Notes: generated by a model from the letters alone, not told the origin. 36,694 nt of DNA from Actinomycetes bacterium (GCA_025360585.1 JANYBW010000068.1:1-36694), one strand, 5' to 3'. Counted from the stretch's first letter, positions 15,377 through 23,853 are shown. A program made the numbers and translations.

Positions 15377-17344
15377 ATGGACCATCGGAACCGGCAACGT
15401 GTGGCGCCGCACCGCCGCACTTTCAATCGAGGGGCGCGAGGGTTCACGCTTGCGGAGTTGCTCGTGGTGATCAGCGTGCTGGGTGTGCTCAGTGGTGTGG
15501 TCGTGTTTGCAGTCGGCGGCATCAACGATCGTGGCCAAGTCGCGGCGTGCGATGAAGATGCTCGTACGCTCAAGACGGCCGTGGAATCCTTCCGCGCGAA
15601 AACTGGCGGGTTGCCAGCGGATCAAAATGCCATTGTGAACGCTGGCTTTTTGTCGCAGCCATCAACATTGACGAGTTACACATTGACGGGCACGACCTAT
15701 GCCGTCGCTCCGTTGGGTGTTTGCGCGACTGCCGCCGGAGTCGGGACGACAATCGCCGCGCAACCAACCACCACGACCGGCGCCCGAAACACCATGAGCG
15801 GCGGCTCCGACATGTTTGTGAACGCCACGATTGTGCCTCCACTCAGTGCCGCAGCAATCACCACGGTGAATGTCGACGGAACCGGCTATACCGCCGAAGC
15901 CGGAGAACCGTGGATTGGCGCAGGATCGTACGCGTCTGCCTGGTTCGCGTACACGCCGACGGTCACGCAATCAATTCGATTGCAAGGCGCCGGTTATAAC
16001 AAACCGGGCGGGTCGATCTGGCTCGGCCTATACAGCGGTAGCACAATCAATGCGCTCACGACCCTGGCCCAATGGAACGGCCGCACCGCAGTGTTTTCGG
16101 CCGTGGCCGGCCAGACCTACCGAATCCAGGTGTTTACGAACTTGGGGCAAGGCACGACCGGGACGATGCAATTCTTCGAAGGTATCGCTGAGAGTCCTGA
16201 CGCATTCGCGGGAGCTACCGCAGTTGCTTCGCTGGCTTCGGGCTCGTCGCAAACGATCGCGATCGATGGTGCCGGAGCAACAACCGAACAGGGTGAGCCG
16301 TGGATTGGTGGGTCGGGCTATGCGAGTGTGTGGTTGGCGTACACGCCATCGGTGGACCAATCGATCAAGATCACAACCGCGGGGTACTCGGCTCCAGGGA
16401 TGAACAACTGGATTGGCGTCTACAAAGGCAGCACACTGGCATCGTTGGTCATGGTGCAACAGGTTGGCAATCGCTACGTCGGTTTTACCGCAATCGCGGG
16501 CCAGGCCTATCGGATCCAGGTCTTTAGCCAGTACGGATCGGCGACGACGGGGTCGGTGCTGATACAAGAAGGCGCATCCGCCGGGCTGGATCTCTTTGCC
16601 GGAGCGGCTCCAGTTGCTGTCATCGCGCCAGGCGGCAACGCCACGATTGCGATTGATCTCAGCCAAGCAACGACCGAAACGATCGAGCCTTGGATCGGCG
16701 GTGGTGGATACAGCAGCGTTTGGCTCAGTTACACGCCGTCGAGTAACCAGCCGATCGGGATTGCTGTTACGGGAGCGACCAACAACAACGTGTGGATCGG
16801 TGTCTACCAAGGCACGACCATCAACGCACTGACGACGGTGATCCAAACCAGCGCTCGGGCAACGTCGGTATTTCTCGTTGCGGGTCAGCCGTATCGTTTC
16901 CAAATTTTCACGCAGTACGGATCGGGGAGCGTGGGCTCAGTTTCATTTGTGGACGGTTCGAATACTGCCGACATCTTCGCCAACGCGATCACGGTGGCTC
17001 CGGTGGCGCCAGGTTCTAATTCGGTAACGAACTTCGATGCGTCGAACACGACGACCGAGCCAACGGAGCCTTGGGTCGGCGGCCAAGGCGCGTACGGAAC
17101 GGTCTGGCTGGCCTATTCGCCGACCCAAAACGAAACGTTGCAAGTTGACACGACTGGCTTTACCAACACATCGACATGGATCGGTATTTATCGTGGCAAT
17201 ACGTTGGCTTCACTCGTGTCCCTCGTCCAAAATGGATCACGCACCGCTTCGATTGGCGTGACTGCGGGCCAGCCGTATCGCATCCAAATTTTCACGACGG
17301 TGCCGAACGGCACAACCGGATCGGCGAAGTTCACCGCAACCTGA
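15377..17344 (+). CDS. Type IV pilin-like protein with four tandem C-terminal domains
   Basis: 655 residues from ATG 15377. Prepilin start: basic leader, cleavage site G22|F23, Glu at +5 (E27) and the hydrophobic helix F-T-L-A-E-L-L-V-V-I-S-V-L-G-V-L (23-47). A pilin body with a Cys pair (C58, C116) extends to about 143. Four tandem domains of 126-130 residues follow (about 144-273, 274-403, 404-529, 530-655), each with D-x-F-A-x-A, E-P-W-I-G, W-L-A-Y-T-P, W-I-G-V-Y-x-G-x-T and A-G-Q-x-Y-R-I-Q-V-F. They look like beta-sandwich binding domains (PPC-like design), so a surface adhesin built on a pilin stalk is inferred. The first 70 residues are shared with the pilin at 25963-27039. No prepilin peptidase or assembly ATPase is in the window. 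Confidence 0.82.
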   Translation: MDHRNRQRVAPHRRTFNRGARGFTLAELLVVISVLGVLSGVVVFAVGGINDRGQVAACDEDARTLKTAVESFRAKTGGLPADQNAIVNAGFLSQPSTLTSYTLTGTTYAVAPLGVCATAAGVGTTIAAQPTTTTGARNTMSGGSDMFVNATIVPPLSAAAITTVNVDGTGYTAEAGEPWIGAGSYASAWFAYTPTVTQSIRLQGAGYNKPGGSIWLGLYSGSTINALTTLAQWNGRTAVFSAVAGQTYRIQVFTNLGQGTTGTMQFFEGIAESPDAFAGATAVASLASGSSQTIAIDGAGATTEQGEPWIGGSGYASVWLAYTPSVDQSIKITTAGYSAPGMNNWIGVYKGSTLASLVMVQQVGNRYVGFTAIAGQAYRIQVFSQYGSATTGSVLIQEGASAGLDLFAGAAPVAVIAPGGNATIAIDLSQATTETIEPWIGGGGYSSVWLSYTPSSNQPIGIAVTGATNNNVWIGVYQGTTINALTTVIQTSARATSVFLVAGQPYRFQIFTQYGSGSVGSVSFVDGSNTADIFANAITVAPVAPGSNSVTNFDASNTTTEPTEPWVGGQGAYGTVWLAYSPTQNETLQVDTTGFTNTSTWIGIYRGNTLASLVSLVQNGSRTASIGVTAGQPYRIQIFTTVPNGTTGSAKFTAT

Positions 17345-17391
17345 TATCGATTGCAGGATGGCGACTCGCTCCGTGCCGAAACCGATATCCG

Positions 17392-19515
17392 TTACGCTGC
17401 GGCGCGCCGATCCGTGCGATCCTGTGCGAGAAATTCAGTCGCTACATCAGGCATGAGTGGCCGGGAGTAGTAGTAGCCCTGGATGTAGTCGCAACCGAGT
17501 GCGGTGAGCGCCTGCACATGATCGATCGTCTCGACACCCTCAGCGACGACAGACATTCCCAATGCGTGTGAGAGGTAGATTACGGCGGCCACGATGGTGG
17601 CGTCGGCCGCAGTACCGCCGAGATCGACTACGAATGAGCGGTCAATTTTGACTGTATTTACAGGCATTTTTCGTAGGTACGACAAACTCGAGTAGCCGGT
17701 GCCGAAGTCGTCGATGGCGAGCGAAATGCCGAAGGTGCGCATTCGTTGCAATGCGGCTGCGGTGGCTGCGGTGTCGTCCATCAAGGTCGTTTCGGTGAGC
17801 TCGACGGTGAGTTGTTTCGGATCAACCCCGGCGGCCGTGATGATTGCTTCAACTCGATCGGAAAAATCTGGGTCGGAGAACTGGCGGGCGCTGACGTTGA
17901 CTGCGACAGTTGGTGTTACGCCGTTTGGACCGCAGCCTTCCCATTGTTTCAGTTGTTTGCAGGCCAGCTCAAACACCTGGTAGCCGATCGGAATAATCAG
18001 GTCGCGCTCTTCGGCAATCGGAAGGAATTCCATGGGCATGACGATGCCGTGCCCGGGGCGATCCCATCGCAAAAGTGCTTCGAAGCCCTTGATCTGATTG
18101 GTGTCGGTCGCAATGATCGGCTGGTACGCGAGCACCAATTCATTGTGGTCGATCGCAAAACGCAACCCGCGCTCCAATTCGAGGCGGTGCGAAATGATGT
18201 TGCGCAGGTCGTCGTCGAAGACTTCGTACCGATTTCGGCCGCGTGCCTTTGCGCGGTATGCCGCGGAGTCCGCTTGTGAAACCAACGTTGAGGAGGTCGA
18301 CGCGTCGTCCGCGATCGCGATACCGATGCTTGCGCCGATGAATACGTCGGTGTTGCGGATTCGAAACGGCTGCTCCATCACCGTTCGAATCCGCTCGGCC
18401 AGCGAGGCAACATCGCTCGGTGATTCCAAGTCTGGGCACAAGACCATGAACTCGTCGCCACCAAAACGGCACGCGAGGTCGGTTGCGCGCAACACAGATT
18501 CGAGTCGTTTCGCACCGACAACGAGCAGTTCATCTCCGGCGGAGTGGCCGAGGGTGTCGTTGACGTGTTTGAAGTGGTCGAGATCGATGAACAACACCGC
18601 GAGCCCGCTGTTGCGTTGGCGTGGGTCGGTGAGCGTGCGTTCGAGCGCCTCGAGAAAAAGTTTGCGAGCTGCAAGGCCAGTCAGCGCGTCGTAACGGGCT
18701 TCGCGTTCGAGTGCTTCGGCAACCGATCGTTGTTCGGAAATGTCGAAGAGCTGCCCGATTTCGTATAACGGATTGCCGTCGCTGTCGCGAACGACACTCA
18801 CATTTACTTGGCACCAGATGTAGTTGCCGTTTGCGTGGCGGTAGCGTTTTTCGATCGAGTACACCGGGCGTTGGCGGGTCACGAGTTCGTCGTGGAGCGC
18901 GTTGTTGTTGGTGAGGTCGGCCGGGTGGGTGAACTCGGAAAATCGATGGCCAATGAGTTCGTCGGGGTCATAGCCCAACATCGAACACATCGCAGGGTTG
19001 ATCCGAAAGAACCGGCCAGACATATCCGCGAGGGCCATACCAATTGGCGCGTGCTCGAACGCTTCTTCAAAACGGCTCTGAGCGTCGTACAGCGTCGCGA
19101 CGAACGCCACATGTTCGGTGACATCGTTGCAGTACAACGCGATTCCCGATACGTCCGGGTCGTCGGCCAAATTCAAGAAGTTGCCTGAGATGTGGCGGAT
19201 GTCGCCGTCGGATTGCGTCGCTCGAAGGTTGAAACCGATCTTTGCTCCGAGGGTCGCGGCCGCGTCGCTGAAGGCTGCGCTGAGGGCATCGACATCGTCG
19301 GGGTGAATCGTGCGCAGCCCGAGATCGCACGTGAACGCTTGAGCCTCGCTCGAACCGGTGAAGATCCGCGCCGCGGCAGGGCTCAGATACCGAATCTGGC
19401 CGTCGAGCTCGAGGAGACCAACCAGATCAGGAGAATGGCGTAACAGCGCGGTGAGACAACGAGCGTCCAGCGTTTGCACTGTTGAATTGTCGTTGGAATA
19501 CTGCAATTGACCCAC
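17392..19515 (-). CDS. PAS-PAS-GGDEF-EAL cyclic-di-GMP protein
   Basis: 707 residues from GTG 19515. Two PAS domains (about 20-135 and 145-262), a diguanylate cyclase domain (268-435) with intact G-G-D-E-F (352-356) and product-inhibition site R343-A-T-D346, and a phosphodiesterase domain with E-A-L (479-481), N-V-S-A-R-Q, E-L-T-E-T, D-D-F-G-T-G-Y-S-S-L, K-I-D-R-S-F and E-G-V-E-T. Both catalytic halves appear complete, so it may make or break c-di-GMP depending on the PAS signals. No transmembrane segment; cytoplasmic. It is convergent with the pilin gene 15377-17344, and c-di-GMP commonly controls pili, but a functional link is only suggested by position. Confidence 0.95.
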   Translation of the reverse strand: MGQLQYSNDNSTVQTLDARCLTALLRHSPDLVGLLELDGQIRYLSPAAARIFTGSSEAQAFTCDLGLRTIHPDDVDALSAAFSDAAATLGAKIGFNLRATQSDGDIRHISGNFLNLADDPDVSGIALYCNDVTEHVAFVATLYDAQSRFEEAFEHAPIGMALADMSGRFFRINPAMCSMLGYDPDELIGHRFSEFTHPADLTNNNALHDELVTRQRPVYSIEKRYRHANGNYIWCQVNVSVVRDSDGNPLYEIGQLFDISEQRSVAEALEREARYDALTGLAARKLFLEALERTLTDPRQRNSGLAVLFIDLDHFKHVNDTLGHSAGDELLVVGAKRLESVLRATDLACRFGGDEFMVLCPDLESPSDVASLAERIRTVMEQPFRIRNTDVFIGASIGIAIADDASTSSTLVSQADSAAYRAKARGRNRYEVFDDDLRNIISHRLELERGLRFAIDHNELVLAYQPIIATDTNQIKGFEALLRWDRPGHGIVMPMEFLPIAEERDLIIPIGYQVFELACKQLKQWEGCGPNGVTPTVAVNVSARQFSDPDFSDRVEAIITAAGVDPKQLTVELTETTLMDDTAATAAALQRMRTFGISLAIDDFGTGYSSLSYLRKMPVNTVKIDRSFVVDLGGTAADATIVAAVIYLSHALGMSVVAEGVETIDHVQALTALGCDYIQGYYYSRPLMPDVATEFLAQDRTDRRAAA

Positions 19516-19596
19516 CGAACGCGAGAGACAGTGCCGACCAAAGCATCGGCTCGCGAAGCGCTGAACCCAAGGGCCAACTATCCTGATGGCGTGGCC

Positions 19597-19947
19597 ATGC
19601 GTTCAGATTGCAAGCATTACGAGAGCCGGACTTACGGGGCCGACGAAACTGTTCGAAAGTGCAAGGTCGATCTTGCGCCGGAAGCCCCGTGGCGGTGCCC
19701 TGAGAATTGCGAGGGTTACTCGAAGCGCATGGTGGATGCCGGCTGGACGTACGGTTCGCTCGCCAATGCAATGGCGCCGGCCCCGGCTGAGCCGGACGTT
19801 CCCATCGGCGCTGATATTGCGGCCTTGCTCGATTCGGCTGAAGACATCGTGAACGCCGCGGGTGCCGAAATCCTCGCGGAAATGGCCCAACGCGAACTCA
19901 AGGCGGCCAACAAGGGAAAACGCAAGCGCTTCCGCAAAGGCAAATAA
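19597..19947 (+). CDS. Small Cys4 conserved hypothetical protein
   Basis: 116 residues from ATG 19597 (GTG 19591 two codons earlier is an alternative). The first 45 residues hold four cysteines, C5, C22, C34 and C38, in D-C-K-H-Y-E-S-R and A-P-W-R-C-P-E-N-C-E-G-Y, a likely metal site. The rest is helical and ends in a very basic K-G-K-R-K-R-F-R-K-G-K. A TATCCT box at 19579-19584 is about seven bases from GTG 19591, so the transcript may be leaderless. I recall similar uncharacterised proteins in Actinobacteria; no function is assigned. Confidence 0.7.
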   Translation: MRSDCKHYESRTYGADETVRKCKVDLAPEAPWRCPENCEGYSKRMVDAGWTYGSLANAMAPAPAEPDVPIGADIAALLDSAEDIVNAAGAEILAEMAQRELKAANKGKRKRFRKGK

Positions 19948-20019
19948 CCCCACCCAGCGTTTCCCGGAGCTTTTCGTGCGGAATTCGCAAGTCTACGCCC
20001 ACCAAAATCCTGGGTGAAG

Positions 20020-20646
20020 CTACTGGCGGGCGAGGGCTCGGTCGATCATGGCTTGATAGGTCGCGAGATCTTGGGCCCCCGGGATCGGTAACACGCCATT
20101 GAACACGACGGTCGGAGCGGCGTGGACTCCAAGATCGATACCCTCGGCCATGTCATCAAAGACTGCCTTATGTAGCCCTGCGCCCTGGTCACGGGCGCGC
20201 TGCTCAAATTCGCGGACGTCGATGTCACATCGCTCCGCGATCTCAAAGATCACCGACTTTTCCGAGATCGTGCGGCCGTCGGTGAAATACGCGCGCATGA
20301 GCGCCATGTGGAAACGATCGAAAGCCTCGGGGCCGAAGGTCGCCGCAACCTTGCCCGCGATCTGACTCGGCACGCTGTGCGACGGTGGCGTTTCGTCGCC
20401 CCAAATATTGAAGACGGTGCGAGATTCGTGCGCGGCGGCCCCACTTTCGTGCGACCATCGCCGGGTGTATTCGCGGAATTTGTCGAGAGGCTTGTCGCGG
20501 GGTTCAGGCTGGAGCAGAAAACTCTTCCAGGAGACTTCGATGCGGTCGCCGTATATCGCTTGTAGGTCTGCGAGACGCACCGCCCCGACGTAACACCACG
20601 GTCACAAGAAATCGGACCACACTTGGAGTTGCACAGGAGCGCTCAT
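20020..20646 (-). CDS. DsbA/FrnE-family oxidoreductase, candidate selenoprotein (in-frame TGA)
   Basis: Reading from ATG 20646 on the minus strand gives 208 residues if the TGA at 20604-20602 is read as selenocysteine: W-S-D-F-L-U-P-W-C-Y-V-G. FrnE/DsbA-type proteins have W-S-D-x-x-C-P-W-C-Y-x-G at exactly this place, so residue 15 (U) replaces the first active-site cysteine and C18 is the resolving one. A hairpin fitting the bacterial SECIS pattern follows the TGA (20587-20571). Downstream of it the frame is open and family-like: W-K-S-F-L-L-Q-P, S-H-S-V-P-S, F-H-M-A-L-M-R-A-Y-F, A-A-P-T-V-V-F-N-G. A conventional call would start at GTG 20580 and lose the active site. The HAD gene lies 36 bases upstream on the same strand. 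Alternatives: sequencing error or inactivated gene. Confidence 0.8.
20571..20587 (-). promoter_or_regulatory. Candidate bacterial SECIS hairpin
   Basis: On the minus strand a 6-bp stem CGGGGC/GUCUCG (with two G-U pairs) encloses a five-base loop GGUGC. The loop begins 20 bases after the UGA. A short stem, a small loop starting with G and containing GU, and a spacing of roughly 16-37 bases are the described features of bacterial SECIS elements; in E. coli fdhF the loop is GGUC at a similar distance. The flanking GUCU-CGC-AGAC can form a competing small hairpin. Confidence 0.6.
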
Positions 20647-20682
20647 GAGCGACGAGGTTAATGCGTTCGCCGAGCGATGCGG

Positions 20683-21354
20683 TCAGGGGGAGGCGATGAG
20701 TCTGTGCGCATCTTCGAGCGAGAAATCGTGGAGGGTCTCGACGACCGCGTCGGCAATTGAAAAGTCGAGCGCTCGGGTCAACCGGTTCGGGACCGCCACG
20801 CAACGCAGCCCGGCGGCTTTCGCCGCGGTAACACCGTGCAATGAATCTTCGAATGCGATACAAGCACTTGGATTCACACCGAGCGCGCCAACCGCGCGTT
20901 GATAAATGTCCGGCGCGGGTTTGGGTGGGTAGCCAACGTGATCACCTTCCCAAGTACAAAAGGCAGAAAAACGTTGACGAATTCCGTGGCGGAGCAGATG
21001 CGGCTCAATCCAAGCCTCACCGGAGCTTGAAGCGATCCCGACGGGAATGCCTGCGGCCTTCGCGGCGTCGAGCCACTCCATCACGCCGGGTTGCAACGGC
21101 AATTCGCCAACGGCTTCATCCTGGCGAGGTTGTTTGATAGCGCGCAACTCGGCGTCGTTTGGACCCACTCGGCCAGTCTTGGTTTGGAGGAGGTGGCCGA
21201 AATCGATCGCGCCTCGGGTTCCAATACACACCAAAAACTCGTCCTCGGTGAGCTCCGCTCCGTGTTCGGCAAAGAGTCCGGACCAAATTTCGTACCCGGA
21301 CCATTCGGTTTCCACCATGAGGCCATCAAAATCAAACAGGATTGCTTCCAGCAT
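20683..21354 (-). CDS. HAD-superfamily hydrolase (beta-phosphoglucomutase-like subfamily)
   Basis: 223 residues from ATG 21354, where the family N-terminus begins; the reading frame is open further upstream, but that part is the antisense of the repeat in the divergent EamA gene. Motif I D8-F-D10-G-L-M-V-E-T-E, motif II in V-G-I-A-S-S-S-G, motif III K in P-P-K-P-A-P-D-I-Y, motif IV F-E-D-S-L-H-G. The alpha-helical cap is inserted after motif I. Such enzymes dephosphorylate small sugar phosphates or related metabolites. Probably transcribed with the downstream DsbA/FrnE-like gene. Confidence 0.88.
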   Translation of the reverse strand: MLEAILFDFDGLMVETEWSGYEIWSGLFAEHGAELTEDEFLVCIGTRGAIDFGHLLQTKTGRVGPNDAELRAIKQPRQDEAVGELPLQPGVMEWLDAAKAAGIPVGIASSSGEAWIEPHLLRHGIRQRFSAFCTWEGDHVGYPPKPAPDIYQRAVGALGVNPSACIAFEDSLHGVTAAKAAGLRCVAVPNRLTRALDFSIADAVVETLHDFSLEDAHRLIASP

Positions 21355-21422
21355 CAAATTGATTCTGACAGACTGCAAATCAATCGCCGCATTGAATACC
21401 CGACCGCTACCGTTTCGCGGCG

Positions 21423-22448
21423 ATGGATGTCCCCCAGGCGAATCTTGCCCAGTTGAATCTTGCCCAGTTGAATCTTGCGCAGGCGAATCTTGCGCAGGCG
21501 AATCTTGCGCAGGCGAATCTTGCGCAGGCGAATCTTCCGCAGGCTGTGGCGCCGCTCGCCGCTGTTTGCGCGGCGGTTGTGATGTGGTCGTTGTCGGCGT
21601 TGACGATTCGCGCTGGGCACGCGGACACATTGCGGTTTGTGATGTGGCGGGCTTGGTTCAGCCTTCCGGTGTTAGCGATCATCGTCACGATCCGGGCCCG
21701 GCGATCCCAAACGCCGATGTTCGCACCTGCCGTAGGTGTGTCGAAGCTGCGGTGGGCGATCACGATTGTCGGTGCGGGCGTGCTGTTCGCCGCGGCCGCG
21801 CTTTTAGGATTTGGCGCGGTCAACCGCACCGCACTGCTGGATAACGCGGTGATTTCGTCGCTCCAACCGTTGCTCATCGTTGGCGTGGCAGTCGCGTGGC
21901 TCGGCGAACACGCCAATCGATCGCACTGGCTGCGTGCGGCCATCGCGCTCGCCGGGACGGTTCTGGTCGTCACCGCAAAGGCATCGGGGGAGCATCACGA
22001 TGCGCTCGGGATCGCCATGGCGACGGGAGCGCTCGTGCTGAACGTGGCTTGGTATTCGTACGCTCGTTGGTTGCGATCTCGCTTCGATGTTGATCCGGTG
22101 GCGCTCATGCTGGGCGTTTTGACCACCGTCTCGGTGATCCTGACCCCCGTGACCTTGGCTGTACGCGGGACGGTATCGCTTCCGGCCCACGCATTGTTGT
22201 GGTCGGCTGCCACCATGGTGGTCGGCACCGGGGCTCATTTATGCTCAATCTGGGCGCAACGGTTCGTCCCCGCCTCAGTTTCTTCGCTCTTCCTTTTGGC
22301 TCAAGCCCCGTTGGTTGGTCTCGCGGCGTGGTGGGCCTTCGGGGAGCGACCGGCCGTGGTGCAAGTAGCGGGCACGGTCGTGGTGCTCAGCGCGCTCGCG
22401 GGAGTAGTCCGTTCGCAAACAATCGCGCATATGACAGGCTCCGACTGA
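21423..22448 (+). CDS. EamA/DMT-family transporter with N-terminal repeat
   Basis: 341 residues from ATG 21423. From about residue 42 it is a standard 10-helix drug/metabolite transporter with two EamA halves (the first ending near L-A-G-T-V-L-V-V-T, the second with L-A-G-V-V near the end). The first 41 residues are seven units of the type Q-A-N-L-A / Q-L-N-L-A from a 15-bp DNA repeat, resembling pentapeptide repeats. GTG 21546, right at the first membrane helix, is an alternative start that would place the repeat in the leader. Substrate unknown. Divergent from the HAD gene. Confidence 0.85.
   Translation: MDVPQANLAQLNLAQLNLAQANLAQANLAQANLAQANLPQAVAPLAAVCAAVVMWSLSALTIRAGHADTLRFVMWRAWFSLPVLAIIVTIRARRSQTPMFAPAVGVSKLRWAITIVGAGVLFAAAALLGFGAVNRTALLDNAVISSLQPLLIVGVAVAWLGEHANRSHWLRAAIALAGTVLVVTAKASGEHHDALGIAMATGALVLNVAWYSYARWLRSRFDVDPVALMLGVLTTVSVILTPVTLAVRGTVSLPAHALLWSAATMVVGTGAHLCSIWAQRFVPASVSSLFLLAQAPLVGLAAWWAFGERPAVVQVAGTVVVLSALAGVVRSQTIAHMTGSD
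21435..21539. repeat. 15-bp tandem repeat (7 copies)
   Basis: Seven units based on CAGGCGAATCTTGCG; the first three carry small variants (CCCAGTTG), the last has CCG in place of GCG. The unit is a multiple of three, so copy-number change would keep the frame of the EamA gene. Confidence 0.95.
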
Positions 22449-22658
22449 CGAGGAGATGACCCGGCAGTGCAGATCAACACCCAGACCTGCTACCGTGCTG
22501 GCGGGGCCACAGAACCGCAGCGATGCGGGGAAGGCGAAGTCACTCGTACAAGTCCCGCGGACGCTCGTCCAAGCAGCACATCGAGTAGTGGTGATTCATC
22601 CCGGGTGCGAACAACTACATCAGCGCTTCGGCGTGAAGAACAATCAAGGAGCAACACC

Positions 22659-22859
22659 ATGGCTACCGGCACCGTCAAATGGTTCAACGGCGAGAAGGGC
22701 TTCGGCTTCATCTCACGTGAAGGCGCCGACGATGTATTCGTCCACTTCTCGGCAATTCAGGGCAACGGCTACCGTACGCTCGAAGAAGGCCAGAAGGTTG
22801 AATTCGACACCGCACCCGGCCGCAAGGGCGAAGAAGCCCAGAACGTCCGCGTCGTCTGA
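22659..22859 (+). CDS. Cold-shock domain protein
   Basis: 66 residues from ATG 22659 with AAGGAG at 22646-22651. Single OB-fold cold-shock domain with both RNA-binding motifs, K-G-F-G-F-I (RNP1) and V-F-V-H-F (RNP2), and the start [10 protein letters not shown]. It acts as RNA chaperone or transcription antiterminator. The 210-base stretch between the EamA stop and this ATG has no gene and probably includes a long leader, as is common for cold-shock genes. An in-frame open reading further upstream is leader, not protein. Two strong hairpins follow the stop. Confidence 0.95.
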   Translation: MATGTVKWFNGEKGFGFISREGADDVFVHFSAIQGNGYRTLEEGQKVEFDTAPGRKGEEAQNVRVV

Positions 22860-22864
22860 CCCGC

Positions 22865-22883
22865 TGCTCGCTACGTGCGAGCA
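22865..22883 (+). terminator. Hairpin just after the cold-shock gene
   Basis: Perfect 7-bp stem TGCTCGC / GCGAGCA with loop TACGT, six bases after the stop. No T-tract. It may protect the 3' end or assist the next hairpin. Confidence 0.55.
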
Positions 22884-22895
22884 TTTGCACCACTT

Positions 22896-22931
22896 GAAGA
22901 ACCCGCATCCATTTATGGGTGCGGGTTCTTC
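22896..22931 (+). terminator. Strong transcription terminator hairpin
   Basis: Perfect 12-bp stem GAAGAACCCGCA / TGCGGGTTCTTC around a 12-base centre, between the cold-shock gene and the enoyl-CoA hydratase gene. The descending arm ends in TTCTTC, the closest thing to a T-tract. Confidence 0.8.
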
Positions 22932-22949
22932 GCGTAGCAAACTGTTTCA

Positions 22950-23786
22950 ATGGATGAAATTCGTTACGTCAAAGACGGTCCCGTTGGTCGGCTCTCGCTG
23001 AATCGCCCGGACAAACTGAATGCACAAACTCCTGCGATGTGGGCTTACCTCGGCGATCTCGGTGAGCAACTTGTTGCGGATGAAGATCTGCGCGTGTTGG
23101 TGGTTGATGGACCCGGCCGTTCTTTTTCAGCGGGCATCGACATCACGGCGTTTATTGGTGGTGGCGCAGACGCGGCCGGTGCTGAAACGGCGTCGTCATC
23201 GCGTGAAGAACATCGAGCTGCTTCTGCGGGGATCAGTTCGGTGGAGGGCATCGAATATCTCCAACGGGCGTTTACGTTTTTCGAGGTCGCACCGTTTTTG
23301 ACGATTGCGAAGGTGCAGGGCCATGCGTTGGGTGCGGGCATGCAGCTGGCGTTGGCCTGCGACATTCGTATCGTTGCCGACGATTGTCAGATGGGATTGT
23401 TAGAAACTCGTTGGGGGCTCATGCCGGATCTCGGCGGAACGGTGTGGCTTCCTCGCCTCGTTGGTCCGGCGAAAGCGATGGAAATGATCGTGCTTGCGCA
23501 ACGTCTGAACGCGGCGGAGTTGTTGGCAGCGGGAATCGTGAACCGGGTCGTGCCCCGCAACGACCTCGACGCTGAAGTCGAGGCATTCGTTGCGGCTACG
23601 GTCGCCGCGCCTCCGCTCGCGGTTCGGGGCGCGAAGGCCGCGGTTCGAGATGGTTGGGGCGCTGCAACCCAAGTTGGCATGCATGCAGCAGCGGTTGCCC
23701 AAGCGCCCTGTGTGCGTAGCGCCGATTTCCGAGAGGCCGGCGCGGCATTCGTCGAAGGTCGCCCCGCACTATTCCAAGGGCGCTAA
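22950..23786 (+). CDS. Enoyl-CoA hydratase/isomerase family protein
   Basis: 278 residues from ATG 22950. Crotonase fold: L-N-R-P-D-K-L-N-A near the start, F-S-A-G-I-D-I (acyl-CoA oxyanion hole), G-H-A-L-G-A-G-M-Q-L-A-L-A-C-D-I-R, then G-L-L-E-T-R-W-G-L-M-P-D-L-G-G (first candidate acid Glu) and A-A-G-I-V-N-R-V-V. Acts on enoyl-CoA in fatty-acid or related degradation; exact substrate unclear. A variable, Ala/Glu-rich loop lies at about 70-95. The stop is followed after one base by a 52-bp palindrome. Confidence 0.9.
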   Translation: MDEIRYVKDGPVGRLSLNRPDKLNAQTPAMWAYLGDLGEQLVADEDLRVLVVDGPGRSFSAGIDITAFIGGGADAAGAETASSSREEHRAASAGISSVEGIEYLQRAFTFFEVAPFLTIAKVQGHALGAGMQLALACDIRIVADDCQMGLLETRWGLMPDLGGTVWLPRLVGPAKAMEMIVLAQRLNAAELLAAGIVNRVVPRNDLDAEVEAFVAATVAAPPLAVRGAKAAVRDGWGAATQVGMHAAAVAQAPCVRSADFREAGAAFVEGRPALFQGR

Positions 23787-23787
23787 A

Positions 23788-23839
23788 CCCCTGTGTCCCA
23801 CGCATGTTCCATTCGTGGAACATGCGTGGGACACAGGGG
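23788..23839. repeat. Palindromic element 1 (24-bp arms, TTCG loop)
   Basis: A perfect inverted repeat: 24-bp arms starting CCCCTGTGTCCCAC around a TTCG tetraloop. It starts two bases after the enoyl-CoA hydratase stop and is followed by GGCAC. There is no T-tract. It shares GTGTCCCAC...TTCCA / TGGAA...GTGGGACAC with the element at 24280-24321, while the middle of the stem differs with compensating changes. Confidence 0.95.
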
Positions 23840-23853
23840 GCACAGGGCAGTTC

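Noticed and set aside
17343-17385. Terminator between the pilin and GGDEF-EAL genes
   Set aside because: Only a 7-bp inverted repeat (GATATCG/CGATATC) around a 29-base loop, with no T-tract.
20020-20580. A complete DsbA-like protein starting at GTG 20580
   Set aside because: This would remove the whole active-site strand and C-P-W-C region, which is clearly encoded upstream across the TGA.
21355-21630. N-terminal extension of the HAD protein with S-P-A-Q-D repeats
   Set aside because: It is the antisense of the 15-bp repeat in the EamA gene; the HAD fold starts at ATG 21354.
22467-22658. N-terminal extension of the cold-shock protein
   Set aside because: Cold-shock proteins start M-A-x-G-T-V-K-W-F-N; ATG 22659 has an AAGGAG site, and the upstream part reads as leader.
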